24,019 nucleotides of DNA from JAIUNP01 sp020161975 (GCA_036745275.1 DAIOGK010000037.1:1-24019); one strand, 5' to 3'; positions 1-7,814 are shown, counted from the first letter of the stretch. Notes: generated from the letters alone by a model not told the origin. Numbers and translations are program-made.

Positions 1-40
1 CCCGGGTCACTTCTCAACGAAAACGCCGGGTCAAATCTCA
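1..40. mobile_element. Terminal end of a probable IS21-family insertion sequence (partial, runs off the window)
   Basis: Two imperfect 15-base direct repeats sit 24 bases apart: CCGGGTCACTTCTCA at 2-16 and CCGGGTCAAATCTCA at 26-40 (13 of 15 identical). Read from the other strand they begin TGAGA and contain TGACCCGG. IS21-family elements are known for several short repeats at each end and for TG/CA terminal dinucleotides, and the second repeat ends in CA at 39-40, exactly where the RraA-like reading frame is stopped. No transposase (istA/istB) is visible because only the tip is in the window. The family assignment is inferred from the repeat architecture alone. Confidence 0.5.
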
Positions 41-508
41 GCGGTAATCAACAGCATGGCCGACACAAAGACGCGCGGCCAGTGCCTTGAATCCGAGCGC
101 CGTCATCTCCTGGAGATCACGAACCCCGCCATCGGTGATAATCCCGACACAGCCAAGCGCACGGTGGAGACTGGCGTTGACCTCGCCCACATAGGTTCCG
201 ATCGAATTGGGTGCGTCGAGGTCCTTGATCACCAGGATTTTCGGCCCGGAAACGCTGGCAAGGTAGCGACGATATTCGTCAGGGGCGTCATGACGGTCCA
301 GATGGCTGGGCTCGCTTGGCTGCACGACGAGTGTAACCGCGCGCCCGACCATCGGCCCCAGCGCCGGCATGAAATCGCGCACCTCGTCGCGATTGACCGT
401 CGTGCGCCTGTCATGCCGCGAAACCTGCTCCCACCCATTGTACAGCGTCGGCGTCGAAACGCGCTTCAGCCGCATGAGATCGCCGCTCGACAAGGTGGTG
501 TCCACCAT
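38..508 (-). pseudogene. RraA-like / HMG-aldolase-superfamily protein, 3' end lost at an IS junction
   Basis: The 156-residue product matches the N-terminal two thirds of the RraA-like fold (older names: dimethylmenaquinone methyltransferase-like, regulator of RNase E activity). Members in catabolic clusters are often class II 4-hydroxy-4-methyl-2-oxoglutarate or oxaloacetate lyases that use a divalent metal. The signature is visible as D126-G-G-V-R130-D131, preceded by GCVGIIT, and followed by the usual LCVGHA strand. Typical members are about 210-235 residues, so roughly 60-75 residues are missing. The stop codon (38-40 read in reverse) is formed by the first three bases of the putative IS21-type end, so the truncation looks like an insertion. 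The start has a GAGGG ribosome site about 6 bases upstream and a good promoter further up. Enzymatic activity is doubtful because the C-terminal part completes the barrel and trimer. The link to the catabolic operon nearby is inference from position. Confidence 0.75.
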
Positions 509-557
509 CTGCGCACCCTCTTATAATTCATCATTGCTGAACGTCGTTTATTAATGA

Positions 558-586
558 AGGATAGGACGACCGAAATCACTTGTCAA
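558..586 (-). promoter_or_regulatory. Sigma-70-type promoter of the RraA-like gene
   Basis: On the minus strand a perfect -35 box TTGACA (581-586) and a -10 box TATCCT (558-563) are separated by 17 bases. The start codon is about 50 bases downstream. Just upstream of the -35 box lies a dyad, CGCTTG-CT-CAAGCG at 596-609, which could be a regulator site. Confidence 0.55.
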
Positions 587-609
587 TTTTTGAAACGCTT
601 GCTCAAGCG

Positions 610-905
610 ATATGCCCAAACCGGCCCTTGATCCGGGAGTGGACCGCACCATTGCGTAGGGAAATCGAAACCGACGCATGTTGTCGGACCGATCAGCGCT
701 CCTTCCGGAGAGCAGAGCGACATGCCCAGAGTTCGGCGCTGCCACTGCCACCGATGATCCAGGAAGCCCCCGGAGCGTTCCGTGAGGGCACCAACCGTCA
801 CAGAGGTTCAGATCGCGCGTCGAGACGAAGGCCGGGAGAGTCGCGCCGGATCAACGCGGTCTCTGAGCCGAAAAACAGATGTAAGGCGCCGCAAGCGACA
901 GACGC
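610..905. other. Intergenic stretch between the LysR gene and the RraA-like gene, no recognised gene
   Basis: About 300 bases without a credible gene. Several short open frames cross it on both strands, but none has a ribosome site, a recognisable motif or a consistent coding bias. It is unusually long for two genes on the same strand and may be scar sequence. I see no transposon ends, tRNA or terminator with a T-run here. Confidence 0.4.
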
Positions 906-1796
906 CTATTTCTGAAACAAGACTGCCCGCTCAGCGATTGGTGTGGCACCGACGCTGAATTCCTCACGCAGGAACGTCATCAATTGCCGAACAGCCAACC
1001 TTGATTGCTGGAAAGTATAAATCGCCAGCGTGAGCGGCGGCATCGCAGGCATCCCCACGGCCTCGCCCAGTTGCCGCCAGTTGGGCGGAACTGCGGATTC
1101 CGGCAGCACGGTCAAGAGATCGCCGGACGCAATCGCAAGTTGGATGCCCTGAATTGAAGATGACGAGTAGCCGATGGTCCAGCGCCGGCCGGCCTTGTCG
1201 AGGGCCTTCAGAATCTGGGGCCGCGCCCTGCAACCGTCCGGAAAGAGCGCAAGGCGAAGGACCTCCGCCGTTTCCGGGGTCCTGTTTGGCGCCACACACC
1301 AAACCTGCCGCTCCGAACGAAACACCTCGCCTTTTGGTGCCATCGGGTCCTGCGTGATGACAGCAATATCAATCTCCCGCGCTTCAACCATCGCTTCGAG
1401 CTGGAAGGAGAAAGCGCAGCGCAGATCGATTCCGACCAGCGGATAGCGTTCGGTGAACGCATTGACGAGCGCCGGTCCGAACACGCCGATGTAATCGTCG
1501 GGCATACCAAGGCGGATGCGCCCCTCTGGCGTCGCATCCAGAAGCGATGTGATGGCTTCATCCTCAAGGCGAAGAATCTTCTGGGCGTAATGAAGAAGCC
1601 GCTCGCCGGCGCTGGTGAGCACGACGCGGCGATGCAGGCGATCGAACAGCTTCCTGTCGAACCGTTCTTCAAGTCGGGCGACTGCGATAGATACGGCCGC
1701 CTGGGTCTTGTTCAGCTGTTGCGCCGCACCGGTAAAGGAGCCGCAATCAGCGACGGCAACAAACGCGGCAAGGGATTCACTATCAAGACGACGCAT
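906..1796 (-). CDS. LysR-type transcriptional regulator
   Basis: A 296-residue protein, the normal length for LysR regulators. The N-terminal winged helix-turn-helix covers roughly residues 3-60 (SLAAFVAVADCGSFTGAAQQ, then the recognition helix in QAAVSIAVARLEERF, then LFDR), and the rest is a two-lobed effector-binding domain. I chose the ATG at 1796 because GGTGGA precedes it at suitable spacing and LysR proteins usually begin a few residues before the first helix; an in-frame GTG at 1808 would add four residues. The gene is divergent from the metallopeptidase/TRAP operon across an AT-rich region. That is the classic arrangement in which a LysR protein represses itself and activates the neighbouring catabolic operon in response to the substrate. 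The effector cannot be read from the sequence. Confidence 0.93.
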   Translation of the reverse strand: MRRLDSESLAAFVAVADCGSFTGAAQQLNKTQAAVSIAVARLEERFDRKLFDRLHRRVVLTSAGERLLHYAQKILRLEDEAITSLLDATPEGRIRLGMPDDYIGVFGPALVNAFTERYPLVGIDLRCAFSFQLEAMVEAREIDIAVITQDPMAPKGEVFRSERQVWCVAPNRTPETAEVLRLALFPDGCRARPQILKALDKAGRRWTIGYSSSSIQGIQLAIASGDLLTVLPESAVPPNWRQLGEAVGMPAMPPLTLAIYTFQQSRLAVRQLMTFLREEFSVGATPIAERAVLFQK

Positions 1797-1860
1797 CGGA
1801 CATTCCACCAGCGATGCCCGGAAATTTCCGGTTCGGATGCACCGAAAAACGCTGGGTCTA

Positions 1861-1945
1861 TTAATATCATAAATGGCCGGAGCTGATATAAAATTAATTT
1901 ATGATACTATAAATTATTGTAAATATTGACAAATTTTATTTACAC
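1861..1945. promoter_or_regulatory. AT-rich divergent promoter/operator region with repeated TATCATAAA-like half-sites
   Basis: This is by far the most AT-rich stretch in the window. TATCATAAA at 1865-1873 and its inverse TTTATGATA at 1898-1906 form a widely spaced dyad, and TTTAT-N6-ATAAA at 1898-1913 forms a compact dyad that fits the LysR T-N11-A rule. A further variant TGATATAAA lies at 1884-1892. For lysR (minus strand) TTGTCA (1927-1932) and TAGTAT (1904-1909) are 17 bases apart. On the plus strand TTGACA at 1926-1931 may be the -35 of the operon, but no convincing -10 follows, as expected for an activator-dependent promoter. The assignment to the LysR protein is inferred from position. 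Confidence 0.5.
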
Positions 1946-2056
1946 GCCGCCTTAACCCTGAGAAAAATCCGGCAATTCACGCAAAACGCGTATCCGGGCT
2001 GCCGTTCCTTCGCAGAGTCTGGACACCCAACCGAGCGACCGGCGCAAAGGAAACGC

Positions 2057-3616
2057 ATGAATGACGAACGCCATTCATGCCTGCGCCATCCGAATAAGAG
2101 AACGGCATACATCATGTTGAGCGATGCTCGCGACATTCACCGGGTGGCAGTTGGCCTGCTCTGGCAGGAGACGAACGCGTTCAACCCCGTGATGACTGAT
2201 GCCAGCCAGTTTGTTTTCCATCGCGGTAACGACCTGATTGCGGCCTATGAGCATACGGAAACAGCGCTCGGCGGGATCATCCGCCGACTTCGTGAACGCG
2301 GCTTGGCGCCGGTGCCGGTTCTGGCCGCGCGCGCCCGTCCCGGCGGCCCCATCGACGACGAAACCGTCGAGCATCTGTTGGAGGAAATGACCAGCGGCAT
2401 CGTTGCTGCAAAGGCCGATGCCGTCTGTCTCGAACTGCACGGCTCGATGACCGGTGTCACAGTCGACGACTTTGAGGGCAGTTTGCTGGCCCGCCTGCGC
2501 CGGGTCCTCGGTCCAGATGTGCCAATTGTCGCAGCGCTCGATCTGCACGGTCATGTCACGCCTCTCATGGTGCAAAGCGCCAACATCCTCACATCGTATC
2601 GAACCCACCCCCATCTTGACATGGCCGAGACGGGTGCGCGTGCCGTCGATCTCCTTTTCGCGGCGACGACCTCTCATTCCCGACCGGTAGCAGTTCGCCG
2701 CACCGTCCCCATGCTGGCCCTTTGGCAGGACGAGACGGATCAGCCCGGCATGCGTGCCGTCCGCGAGCTTCTCGCCCGAGAATGGGCGTCCCGCCCCGGA
2801 ATTCTCGACGTCTCGGTGTTCAACACGCATCCGTTCCTGGACCTACCGGGAATGGGACAAGTCGTGCTGGTCTACGCAAAGCCGGAGCAGATCACAGAAG
2901 CAACAGCGCTCGCAGACCGGGTGGCATCGGAACTTTGGCGCCAGCGCGACGCGTTTTCGGGGCGTGCGGACGATCTTGCGACGGTCTTTGCCGGCACCGG
3001 AGCCGGAAAGACGATCGCAATCGGCGATCAGGGCGACAGCGTGCTTGCCGGCGCGCCGGGAGATTCGGTGGAAATCGCACGCTATGCCTACGCCCATCTG
3101 CCGGATGCGCGTGGCCTGATCCCGGTCTTTGATCCCGATGCTGTCGCTGCCTGCACGGCGGCTTGCCCGGGTGCAGAGATCGTGCTCGACATCGGTGCGC
3201 GTTATACGCCCGGCCTGAAGCCGCTTTCCGTTCGCGGCACCGTGCAGCGCCTGACCGACGGATGCTTTGCGAATGAAGGCGCCTACATGACAGGCGTCGT
3301 CAACGATCTGGGCAGCACCGCCATTCTGAAATCACGCGGGCTGCTCTTCATGATCACCTCAAAAAGCCCGGGGCCGTGCGACCCGGCGATGGCGAGCCAT
3401 GCTGGCACCTCGCTCGCGGAACTCGACTTCATCGTCGTGAAGTCGAGCAATCATTTCCGGTTGAGCCTTGCGGATCAGTGCTGGTGCCGCGTCGCTGCAA
3501 CGCCGGGGCTGACCAGCCGCAACCCGGATGAACTGAAGCATCGGCGGGCGCGGCCAATCTATCCGATCGACAAGCAAGTCACCTTTACCAAAGCCGAAGA
3601 GGGAGCCCCACAATGA
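2057..3616 (+). CDS. M81-family metallopeptidase (MlrC / microcystinase C-like)
   Basis: A 519-residue protein with the full set of MlrC-family motifs: ETNAFNP (38-44), ELHGSM (126-131), DLHGHVTP (162-169), YRTHPHLDMAETG (181-193), the central GD(x)GDSVLAGAPGD block (about 323-336) and the C-terminal VVKSSNHFR. The family contains zinc-dependent amidohydrolases; MlrC itself opens linearised microcystin, but most members have unknown substrates. Metal ligands probably lie in the ETN, DLH and HPH motifs (inference). No signal peptide is seen, so it should act in the cytosol on an imported compound. The start at 2057 follows AAAGGA at ideal spacing; an ATG at 2114 (residue 20) is nearer the usual family N terminus. 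The stop overlaps the next start by four bases (ATGA), so the two genes are co-translated. Confidence 0.92.
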   Translation: MNDERHSCLRHPNKRTAYIMLSDARDIHRVAVGLLWQETNAFNPVMTDASQFVFHRGNDLIAAYEHTETALGGIIRRLRERGLAPVPVLAARARPGGPIDDETVEHLLEEMTSGIVAAKADAVCLELHGSMTGVTVDDFEGSLLARLRRVLGPDVPIVAALDLHGHVTPLMVQSANILTSYRTHPHLDMAETGARAVDLLFAATTSHSRPVAVRRTVPMLALWQDETDQPGMRAVRELLAREWASRPGILDVSVFNTHPFLDLPGMGQVVLVYAKPEQITEATALADRVASELWRQRDAFSGRADDLATVFAGTGAGKTIAIGDQGDSVLAGAPGDSVEIARYAYAHLPDARGLIPVFDPDAVAACTAACPGAEIVLDIGARYTPGLKPLSVRGTVQRLTDGCFANEGAYMTGVVNDLGSTAILKSRGLLFMITSKSPGPCDPAMASHAGTSLAELDFIVVKSSNHFRLSLADQCWCRVAATPGLTSRNPDELKHRRARPIYPIDKQVTFTKAEEGAPQ

Positions 3617-4623
3617 CATTTGCACGATCCATCACGACAGCGGCCGTGTTTGCCCTGTCCATGACCTTCGCCCATGATGCGGGCGCCGAGATTCGGGAAA
3701 AATCCCTGCGCTTTGCCTTCACCGCCACGAAAGCGCATCCGCAAGGACAGGGCGCGCAGAAGTTCGCGGAACTCGTCGAACAGAAGAGCGGCGGCAAGAT
3801 GCGCGTCCGGCTGTTCGGCGATGGTTCACTCGGTGGCGACCTCCAGACCGTTTCTGCCCTCCAGGGCGGCACGCTCGATATCACCGTCCTCAACGGCGGC
3901 CTGCTGTCGAACCTGTCCAAGGATTTCGGCCTTCTCGATCTGCCGTTCCTGTTCAACAGTGCTACCGAGGCCGATGCTGTCGTTGACGGTCCGGTTGGTG
4001 AGAAGCTCTTTGCAAAGCTTCCCGAGAAGGGGCTCGTCGGGCTGACCTATTGGGAACTCGGGTTCCGCGACATCACTACCAGCACACGGCCAATCACGAA
4101 ACTGGAGGATTTCAAAGGGTTGAAACTGCGGGTTGTGCAGTCGCCACTGTTCATCGACCTGTTCAATACACTGGGCGCCAACGCCGTCCCCCTGCCCTTC
4201 CCCGAACTGCATTCGGCGCTGGAGCAGCGTGTTGTCGATGGGCAGGAGAACCCGCTCGCGACAATTCAGGGCATGAAGTTCTACGAGGTGCAGAAGTACC
4301 TCTCGATTTCGCGCCACATCTATAACCCGCAGACGGTCATCATGAGCCGCAAGACGTGGGACGGTCTGAACGCCGATGAGCAGGCCGTCATCAGGCAGGC
4401 AGCCAAGGAAAGCACCGCCTACCAGCGCGAAGTGTCGCGCAAGGCGAATGCGGCATCGCTCGCAACCTTGCAGAAGGAAGGCATGACGATCAACGAGATC
4501 GCCCCTGCCGAACTCGACAGAATCCGCGAGGCTGTGAAGCCGGTCGTGGCGAAATTCAGCGCTGAAGCCGATCCGGCCCTGCTGAAGGAAATCAACGAGA
4601 CGATCGCCTCAAAGCGTCGATAA
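3613..4623 (+). CDS. dctP: TRAP transporter solute-binding protein, DctP family
   Basis: A 336-residue periplasmic binding protein of the DctP/TRAP type. Residues 1-25 form a signal peptide with a likely cut after AGA. The core carries the family features, including FGDGSLGGDLQ near residue 70 and GLKLRV with R173, the arginine that in this family usually makes a salt bridge with a carboxylate of the ligand. The ligand is therefore probably an organic acid or an amino/amide acid. The gene starts inside the stop of the metallopeptidase, with GAGGGAG upstream. The membrane subunits are further down the same operon, separated by an aminotransferase gene and a stem-loop that could raise the level of this subunit over the others. 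The exact ligand is unknown. Confidence 0.93.
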   Translation: MTFARSITTAAVFALSMTFAHDAGAEIREKSLRFAFTATKAHPQGQGAQKFAELVEQKSGGKMRVRLFGDGSLGGDLQTVSALQGGTLDITVLNGGLLSNLSKDFGLLDLPFLFNSATEADAVVDGPVGEKLFAKLPEKGLVGLTYWELGFRDITTSTRPITKLEDFKGLKLRVVQSPLFIDLFNTLGANAVPLPFPELHSALEQRVVDGQENPLATIQGMKFYEVQKYLSISRHIYNPQTVIMSRKTWDGLNADEQAVIRQAAKESTAYQREVSRKANAASLATLQKEGMTINEIAPAELDRIREAVKPVVAKFSAEADPALLKEINETIASKRR

Positions 4624-4631
4624 CGCCGAAT

Positions 4632-4658
4632 GCCATGACGGCCTGGCGCCGTCATGGC
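4632..4658 (+). promoter_or_regulatory. Strong intercistronic stem-loop after dctP
   Basis: A perfect 10-base-pair stem (GCCATGACGG at 4632-4641 with CCGTCATGGC at 4649-4658) encloses a 7-base loop in the only sizeable gap of the operon. There is no T-run, so it is probably not an efficient intrinsic terminator. Such hairpins after binding-protein genes often stabilise the upstream mRNA or cause partial attenuation, giving more binding protein than transporter. Confidence 0.6.
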
Positions 4659-4695
4659 CCATCCTTGAAAACGATCTCAAGCAGAGCATTCAGAC

Positions 4696-5925
4696 ATGGG
4701 TCACCTCGTTGGCGGGATATCAAGCGCAGGCCGCCTCCTGCCGCAACAGGATGGACAGGCCTTCTTCAGCGACCGGGCCGCAGGGGCGCACATATGGGAC
4801 ACGACCGGCAAGCCGTACATCGATACGGCTCTCGGTTTCGGTGCGACCGTTATCGGCCATGCCCACCCTGCCGTTGTCGCGGCTACGACGCGCGCCATCG
4901 CCCTTGGCTCAATGCCGGCTTTTGCGCATCGGGGAGAGGAAGCGGCGGCCGCGTCGCTCGCGCAGTTCACCCGAGACCTGACGCGCGTGGTTTTCACCAA
5001 TTCTGGAAGCGAGGCCGTTCATCTGGCCTGCCGGCTGGCGCGGGCGGCAACCGGCAGAAACACCATTGCAAAGGTCGCCGCCGGTTTCGACGGCTGGTAT
5101 GATGATGTGGCGTTCGGCAATGCGGGGTCTGACGACGCGCTCATGACCGCCAATGCCCGTCCCGTGAAGGGGCACACGACGCTCCTTCGGTTCAACGACC
5201 CCGACGATGTGGAGCAACTGCTTGCCGAGAACAACGACATCGCGGCGATCCTGATCGAACCCATGCTGGCCAATGCCGGCTGCATTCCCGCCGCGCCGGG
5301 TTATCTCGATCATGTCTGCGCCGTGGCGCGACGTCACGGCACGCTGGTGATTTCTGATGAGGTGCTGATGGGCTTCCGGACGTCCTGCGGTCTGGCCAGT
5401 CATGCGGCAGGCATCGCACCGGACATCGCGACGCTTGGCAAGGCCATCGGCAGTGGATTTGCCGTTGCCGCGGTTGTCGGAAGGCCTGAACTGATGGACC
5501 TGTTGGAGCGCGGCAGCGTCATCCGTGCCGGAACCTATAGCGGCAATCCGGTTGCAACCGCTGCGGTGTGCGCGACGATGGAAGTCCTGGAAAATACGGA
5601 CTATGCCGGACTCCTGAAACGCGGCGACAATCTGCGCGCGCGGATCGTCGCTGCATTTTGTGATCACGGCGGATTGAAAATCTCAACGTCCGGCGTGGGC
5701 TCGGCCTTCACCATCTGGTTCCGCCCCGAGCCGCCCACGACCTATGCGGAGGCGGCGTCCCGCGTCGATGCCGATCTGACAATGAAGCTCCATTTGGCGG
5801 CTCGCCGGCGGGGCCTTCTCCTCATGCCGCAGCGCTATGGGCGTCTGTATCTGTCCACCGCTCACGATCCAGTTATCATTGATGAGATGGTGGAGATTTT
5901 TGAAGATATCGCGACCGGCTTTTGA
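4696..5925 (+). CDS. Class III PLP-dependent aminotransferase (glutamate-1-semialdehyde-aminomutase-like)
   Basis: A 409-residue fold-type I PLP enzyme. Visible motifs are TNSGSEA (101-107, phosphate-binding loop), FDGWYDD (131-137), the ISDEV strand with D221 that holds the pyridine nitrogen, and LGKAIGSGF with K249 as the Schiff-base lysine, followed by AGTYSGNP. The FxGWYD and SGNP elements resemble the glutamate-1-semialdehyde aminomutase branch and related omega- or beta-aminotransferases used in catabolism. It is unlikely to be the haem-pathway HemL because it is embedded in a transport operon. Together with the metallopeptidase it suggests that an amide-linked amino compound is imported, hydrolysed and then transaminated or isomerised. 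The ribosome site is weak. The next gene follows after 15 bases. Confidence 0.9.
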   Translation: MGHLVGGISSAGRLLPQQDGQAFFSDRAAGAHIWDTTGKPYIDTALGFGATVIGHAHPAVVAATTRAIALGSMPAFAHRGEEAAAASLAQFTRDLTRVVFTNSGSEAVHLACRLARAATGRNTIAKVAAGFDGWYDDVAFGNAGSDDALMTANARPVKGHTTLLRFNDPDDVEQLLAENNDIAAILIEPMLANAGCIPAAPGYLDHVCAVARRHGTLVISDEVLMGFRTSCGLASHAAGIAPDIATLGKAIGSGFAVAAVVGRPELMDLLERGSVIRAGTYSGNPVATAAVCATMEVLENTDYAGLLKRGDNLRARIVAAFCDHGGLKISTSGVGSAFTIWFRPEPPTTYAEAASRVDADLTMKLHLAARRRGLLLMPQRYGRLYLSTAHDPVIIDEMVEIFEDIATGF

Positions 5926-5940
5926 TCATCAGGAGCAACC

Positions 5941-6537
5941 ATGACGCGTATTGCCGATAATTTCTTTTTCGGAATCAAGATAATCATCGCATTGCTGCTT
6001 ACCGCGATGGTGGTCCTCGTTTTCGGCAACGTCGTCCTGCGATACATCTTCAACTCCGGTATCACGGTTTCAGAAGAACTGTCGCGCTGGTTCTTCATCT
6101 GGCTGACGTTCCTGGGAGCCTTGGTCGCGCTGCGCGATCATGGGCACATCGGCGTCGACGCACTGGTGAAGCGCTTGCCGCTGCTCGGGCAAAAGGCCTG
6201 TTTCCTGACCTCGCAGTCGCTGATGCTTTATGTCACCTGGCTCCTGCTCGACGGGGCGTGGAAGCAGACGAAGATCAACTGGGATGTACCTGCCGCCGCC
6301 TCCGGCCTGTCGATGGCATGGTTTTATGGCGTGGGCGTCGTGTTCGGTGTCCTGTCCGGCCTGATCATTCTGGTCGATGTTTTCAGGCTGGTCACCGGAC
6401 GCATGCGGCCGGAGGATCTCGTCATGGTCAGGGAATCTGAGGAACAGGACGAGGCTGAGGCCCTGCAAAGACACGTCACAGCCAAAAACCGGAACCGCAG
6501 TCAAGCGGACCGTCCGAACGGAGAGCATCGCCCGTGA
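5941..6537 (+). CDS. dctQ: TRAP transporter small membrane subunit, DctQ family
   Basis: A 198-residue inner-membrane protein with four predicted hydrophobic segments (about 11-34, 50-65, 88-104, 124-150). It has the conserved DctQ element SEELSRWFFIWLTFLGA (44-60) after the first helix and a charged cytosolic tail of about 45 residues, somewhat longer than usual. It pairs with the large subunit to form the sodium-driven channel that receives ligand from the DctP protein. An AGGAG ribosome site sits 5 bases before the start, and the stop overlaps the start of the large subunit (GTGA), so the two are translationally coupled. Confidence 0.92.
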   Translation: MTRIADNFFFGIKIIIALLLTAMVVLVFGNVVLRYIFNSGITVSEELSRWFFIWLTFLGALVALRDHGHIGVDALVKRLPLLGQKACFLTSQSLMLYVTWLLLDGAWKQTKINWDVPAAASGLSMAWFYGVGVVFGVLSGLIILVDVFRLVTGRMRPEDLVMVRESEEQDEAEALQRHVTAKNRNRSQADRPNGEHRP

Positions 6538-7814
6538 CAATCCTTATCTTCGTCGGCGTCCTTCTGGTGACCATGGCGATCGGCATGCCAATCGCCTATG
6601 CGCTGCTGGTCACGGGCGTGGCGTTGATGGTCCATCTCGATCTCTTCGACTCGCAGATTGTCGCGCAGAACCTGATCAATGGTGCCGACTCCTTTCCGCT
6701 CATGGCCGTTCCGTTCTTCATGCTGGCCGGCGAGGTCATGAACTGTGGCGGGCTGGCGCGCCGCATCGTCAATGTCGCGCTGGTGGCGGTCGGCCACGTC
6801 AAGGGTGGCCTCGGGTATGTGACGATCGGCGCCGCCTGCTTCCTGTCTGCGCTATCGGGTTCGGCGGTGGCCGATGCGGCAGCGCTGGCAACCCTGCTTG
6901 TGCCTTTGATGGTGCAGGCCGGGCATGACAAGGGCCGCGCGGCAGGGCTTGTGGCCTCCGCAGGCATCATCGGACCCATCATTCCACCATCGATTGCCTT
7001 CGTGCTGTTCGGCGTGGTTGCGGGGGTCTCCATTACCAAGCTGTTTCTGGCAGGCATTGTTCCGGGCATCCTGCTCGGCGCCGGGCTGGCCGTCGCCTGG
7101 TGGATTCAGGTCCGCAACGAAACCGTCGACACCCCGCCCCGTCGCCCGATCACGGATCTTTTCAAGGCGATCATCGAAGGATTCTGGGCGCTTCTTCTGC
7201 CAGGAATCATCGTATTCGGCCTGAAATTTGGCGTCTTCACGCCAACCGAGGCGGCAGTGGTGGCCGCCGTCTATTCGCTTTTCGTCGCGCTGTTCATCTA
7301 TCGCGAACTGAAAATCGCCGATCTCTTCGAGGTGATGGTCAACTCTGCAAAGACCACAGCCGTCGTGATGTTTCTGGTTGCTGCAGCCCTTGTCTCGTCC
7401 TGGCTCATCACACTCGCCGAGGTCGCAACATCGGTTGTCGACATGCTGCAACCATTCATGGGCAACCAGACATTGCTATTACTTGCCATCATGGTCGTTG
7501 TGGTCATCGTCGGGACCGCGCTCGACATGACGCCAACCATCCTGATCCTCACACCGATCTTGATGCCGGTCATCAAGGAAGCAGGAATCGACCCGGTCTA
7601 CTTCGGTGTCCTATTCATCGTGAACAACTCGATCGGGCTCATTACGCCCCCTGTCGGGACCGTCCTTAACGTGGTTGCGGGCGTATCGAGAATATCCATG
7701 GAAAAGCTGATGGTTGGCGTCTGGCCATTCTTCATCGCCCAACTCATCGTGCTCTTGCTGATGGTCCTGTTCCCGCAACTCGTCATGTGGCCGGCAGCAA
7801 TGTTCAGCCGATAA
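6534..7814 (+). CDS. dctM: TRAP transporter large membrane subunit, DctM family
   Basis: A 426-residue, very hydrophobic protein with about 11-13 membrane segments along its whole length, matching the usual size of DctM subunits. Typical family elements are visible: FPLMAVPFFMLAGEVMN near residue 55, FLSALSGSAVADAAA near 105, the GIIGPIIPPSI re-entrant loop and, in the second half, GTALDMTPTILILTPILMPV and NNSIGLITPPVG, which form the inverted-repeat elevator core. It starts with GTG overlapping the dctQ stop. It is the last gene of the operon; no terminator with a T-run follows on this strand. Confidence 0.94.
   Translation: MTILIFVGVLLVTMAIGMPIAYALLVTGVALMVHLDLFDSQIVAQNLINGADSFPLMAVPFFMLAGEVMNCGGLARRIVNVALVAVGHVKGGLGYVTIGAACFLSALSGSAVADAAALATLLVPLMVQAGHDKGRAAGLVASAGIIGPIIPPSIAFVLFGVVAGVSITKLFLAGIVPGILLGAGLAVAWWIQVRNETVDTPPRRPITDLFKAIIEGFWALLLPGIIVFGLKFGVFTPTEAAVVAAVYSLFVALFIYRELKIADLFEVMVNSAKTTAVVMFLVAAALVSSWLITLAEVATSVVDMLQPFMGNQTLLLLAIMVVVVIVGTALDMTPTILILTPILMPVIKEAGIDPVYFGVLFIVNNSIGLITPPVGTVLNVVAGVSRISMEKLMVGVWPFFIAQLIVLLLMVLFPQLVMWPAAMFSR

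Noticed and set aside
551..801. Short minus-strand open frames upstream of the RraA-like gene, considered as a small gene or a decayed remnant
   Set aside because: Two frames are open over the same stretch, neither has a ribosome site or a recognisable motif, and the proposed promoter of the RraA-like gene lies inside them.
2075..2830. A 251-codon open frame antisense to the metallopeptidase
   Set aside because: The plus-strand frame carries all M81 motifs; the antisense product has none and no ribosome site.
4696..5925. hemL (tetrapyrrole synthesis)
   Set aside because: The sequence resembles the aminomutase branch, but the gene sits inside a TRAP catabolic operon, so the generic class III aminotransferase call is safer.
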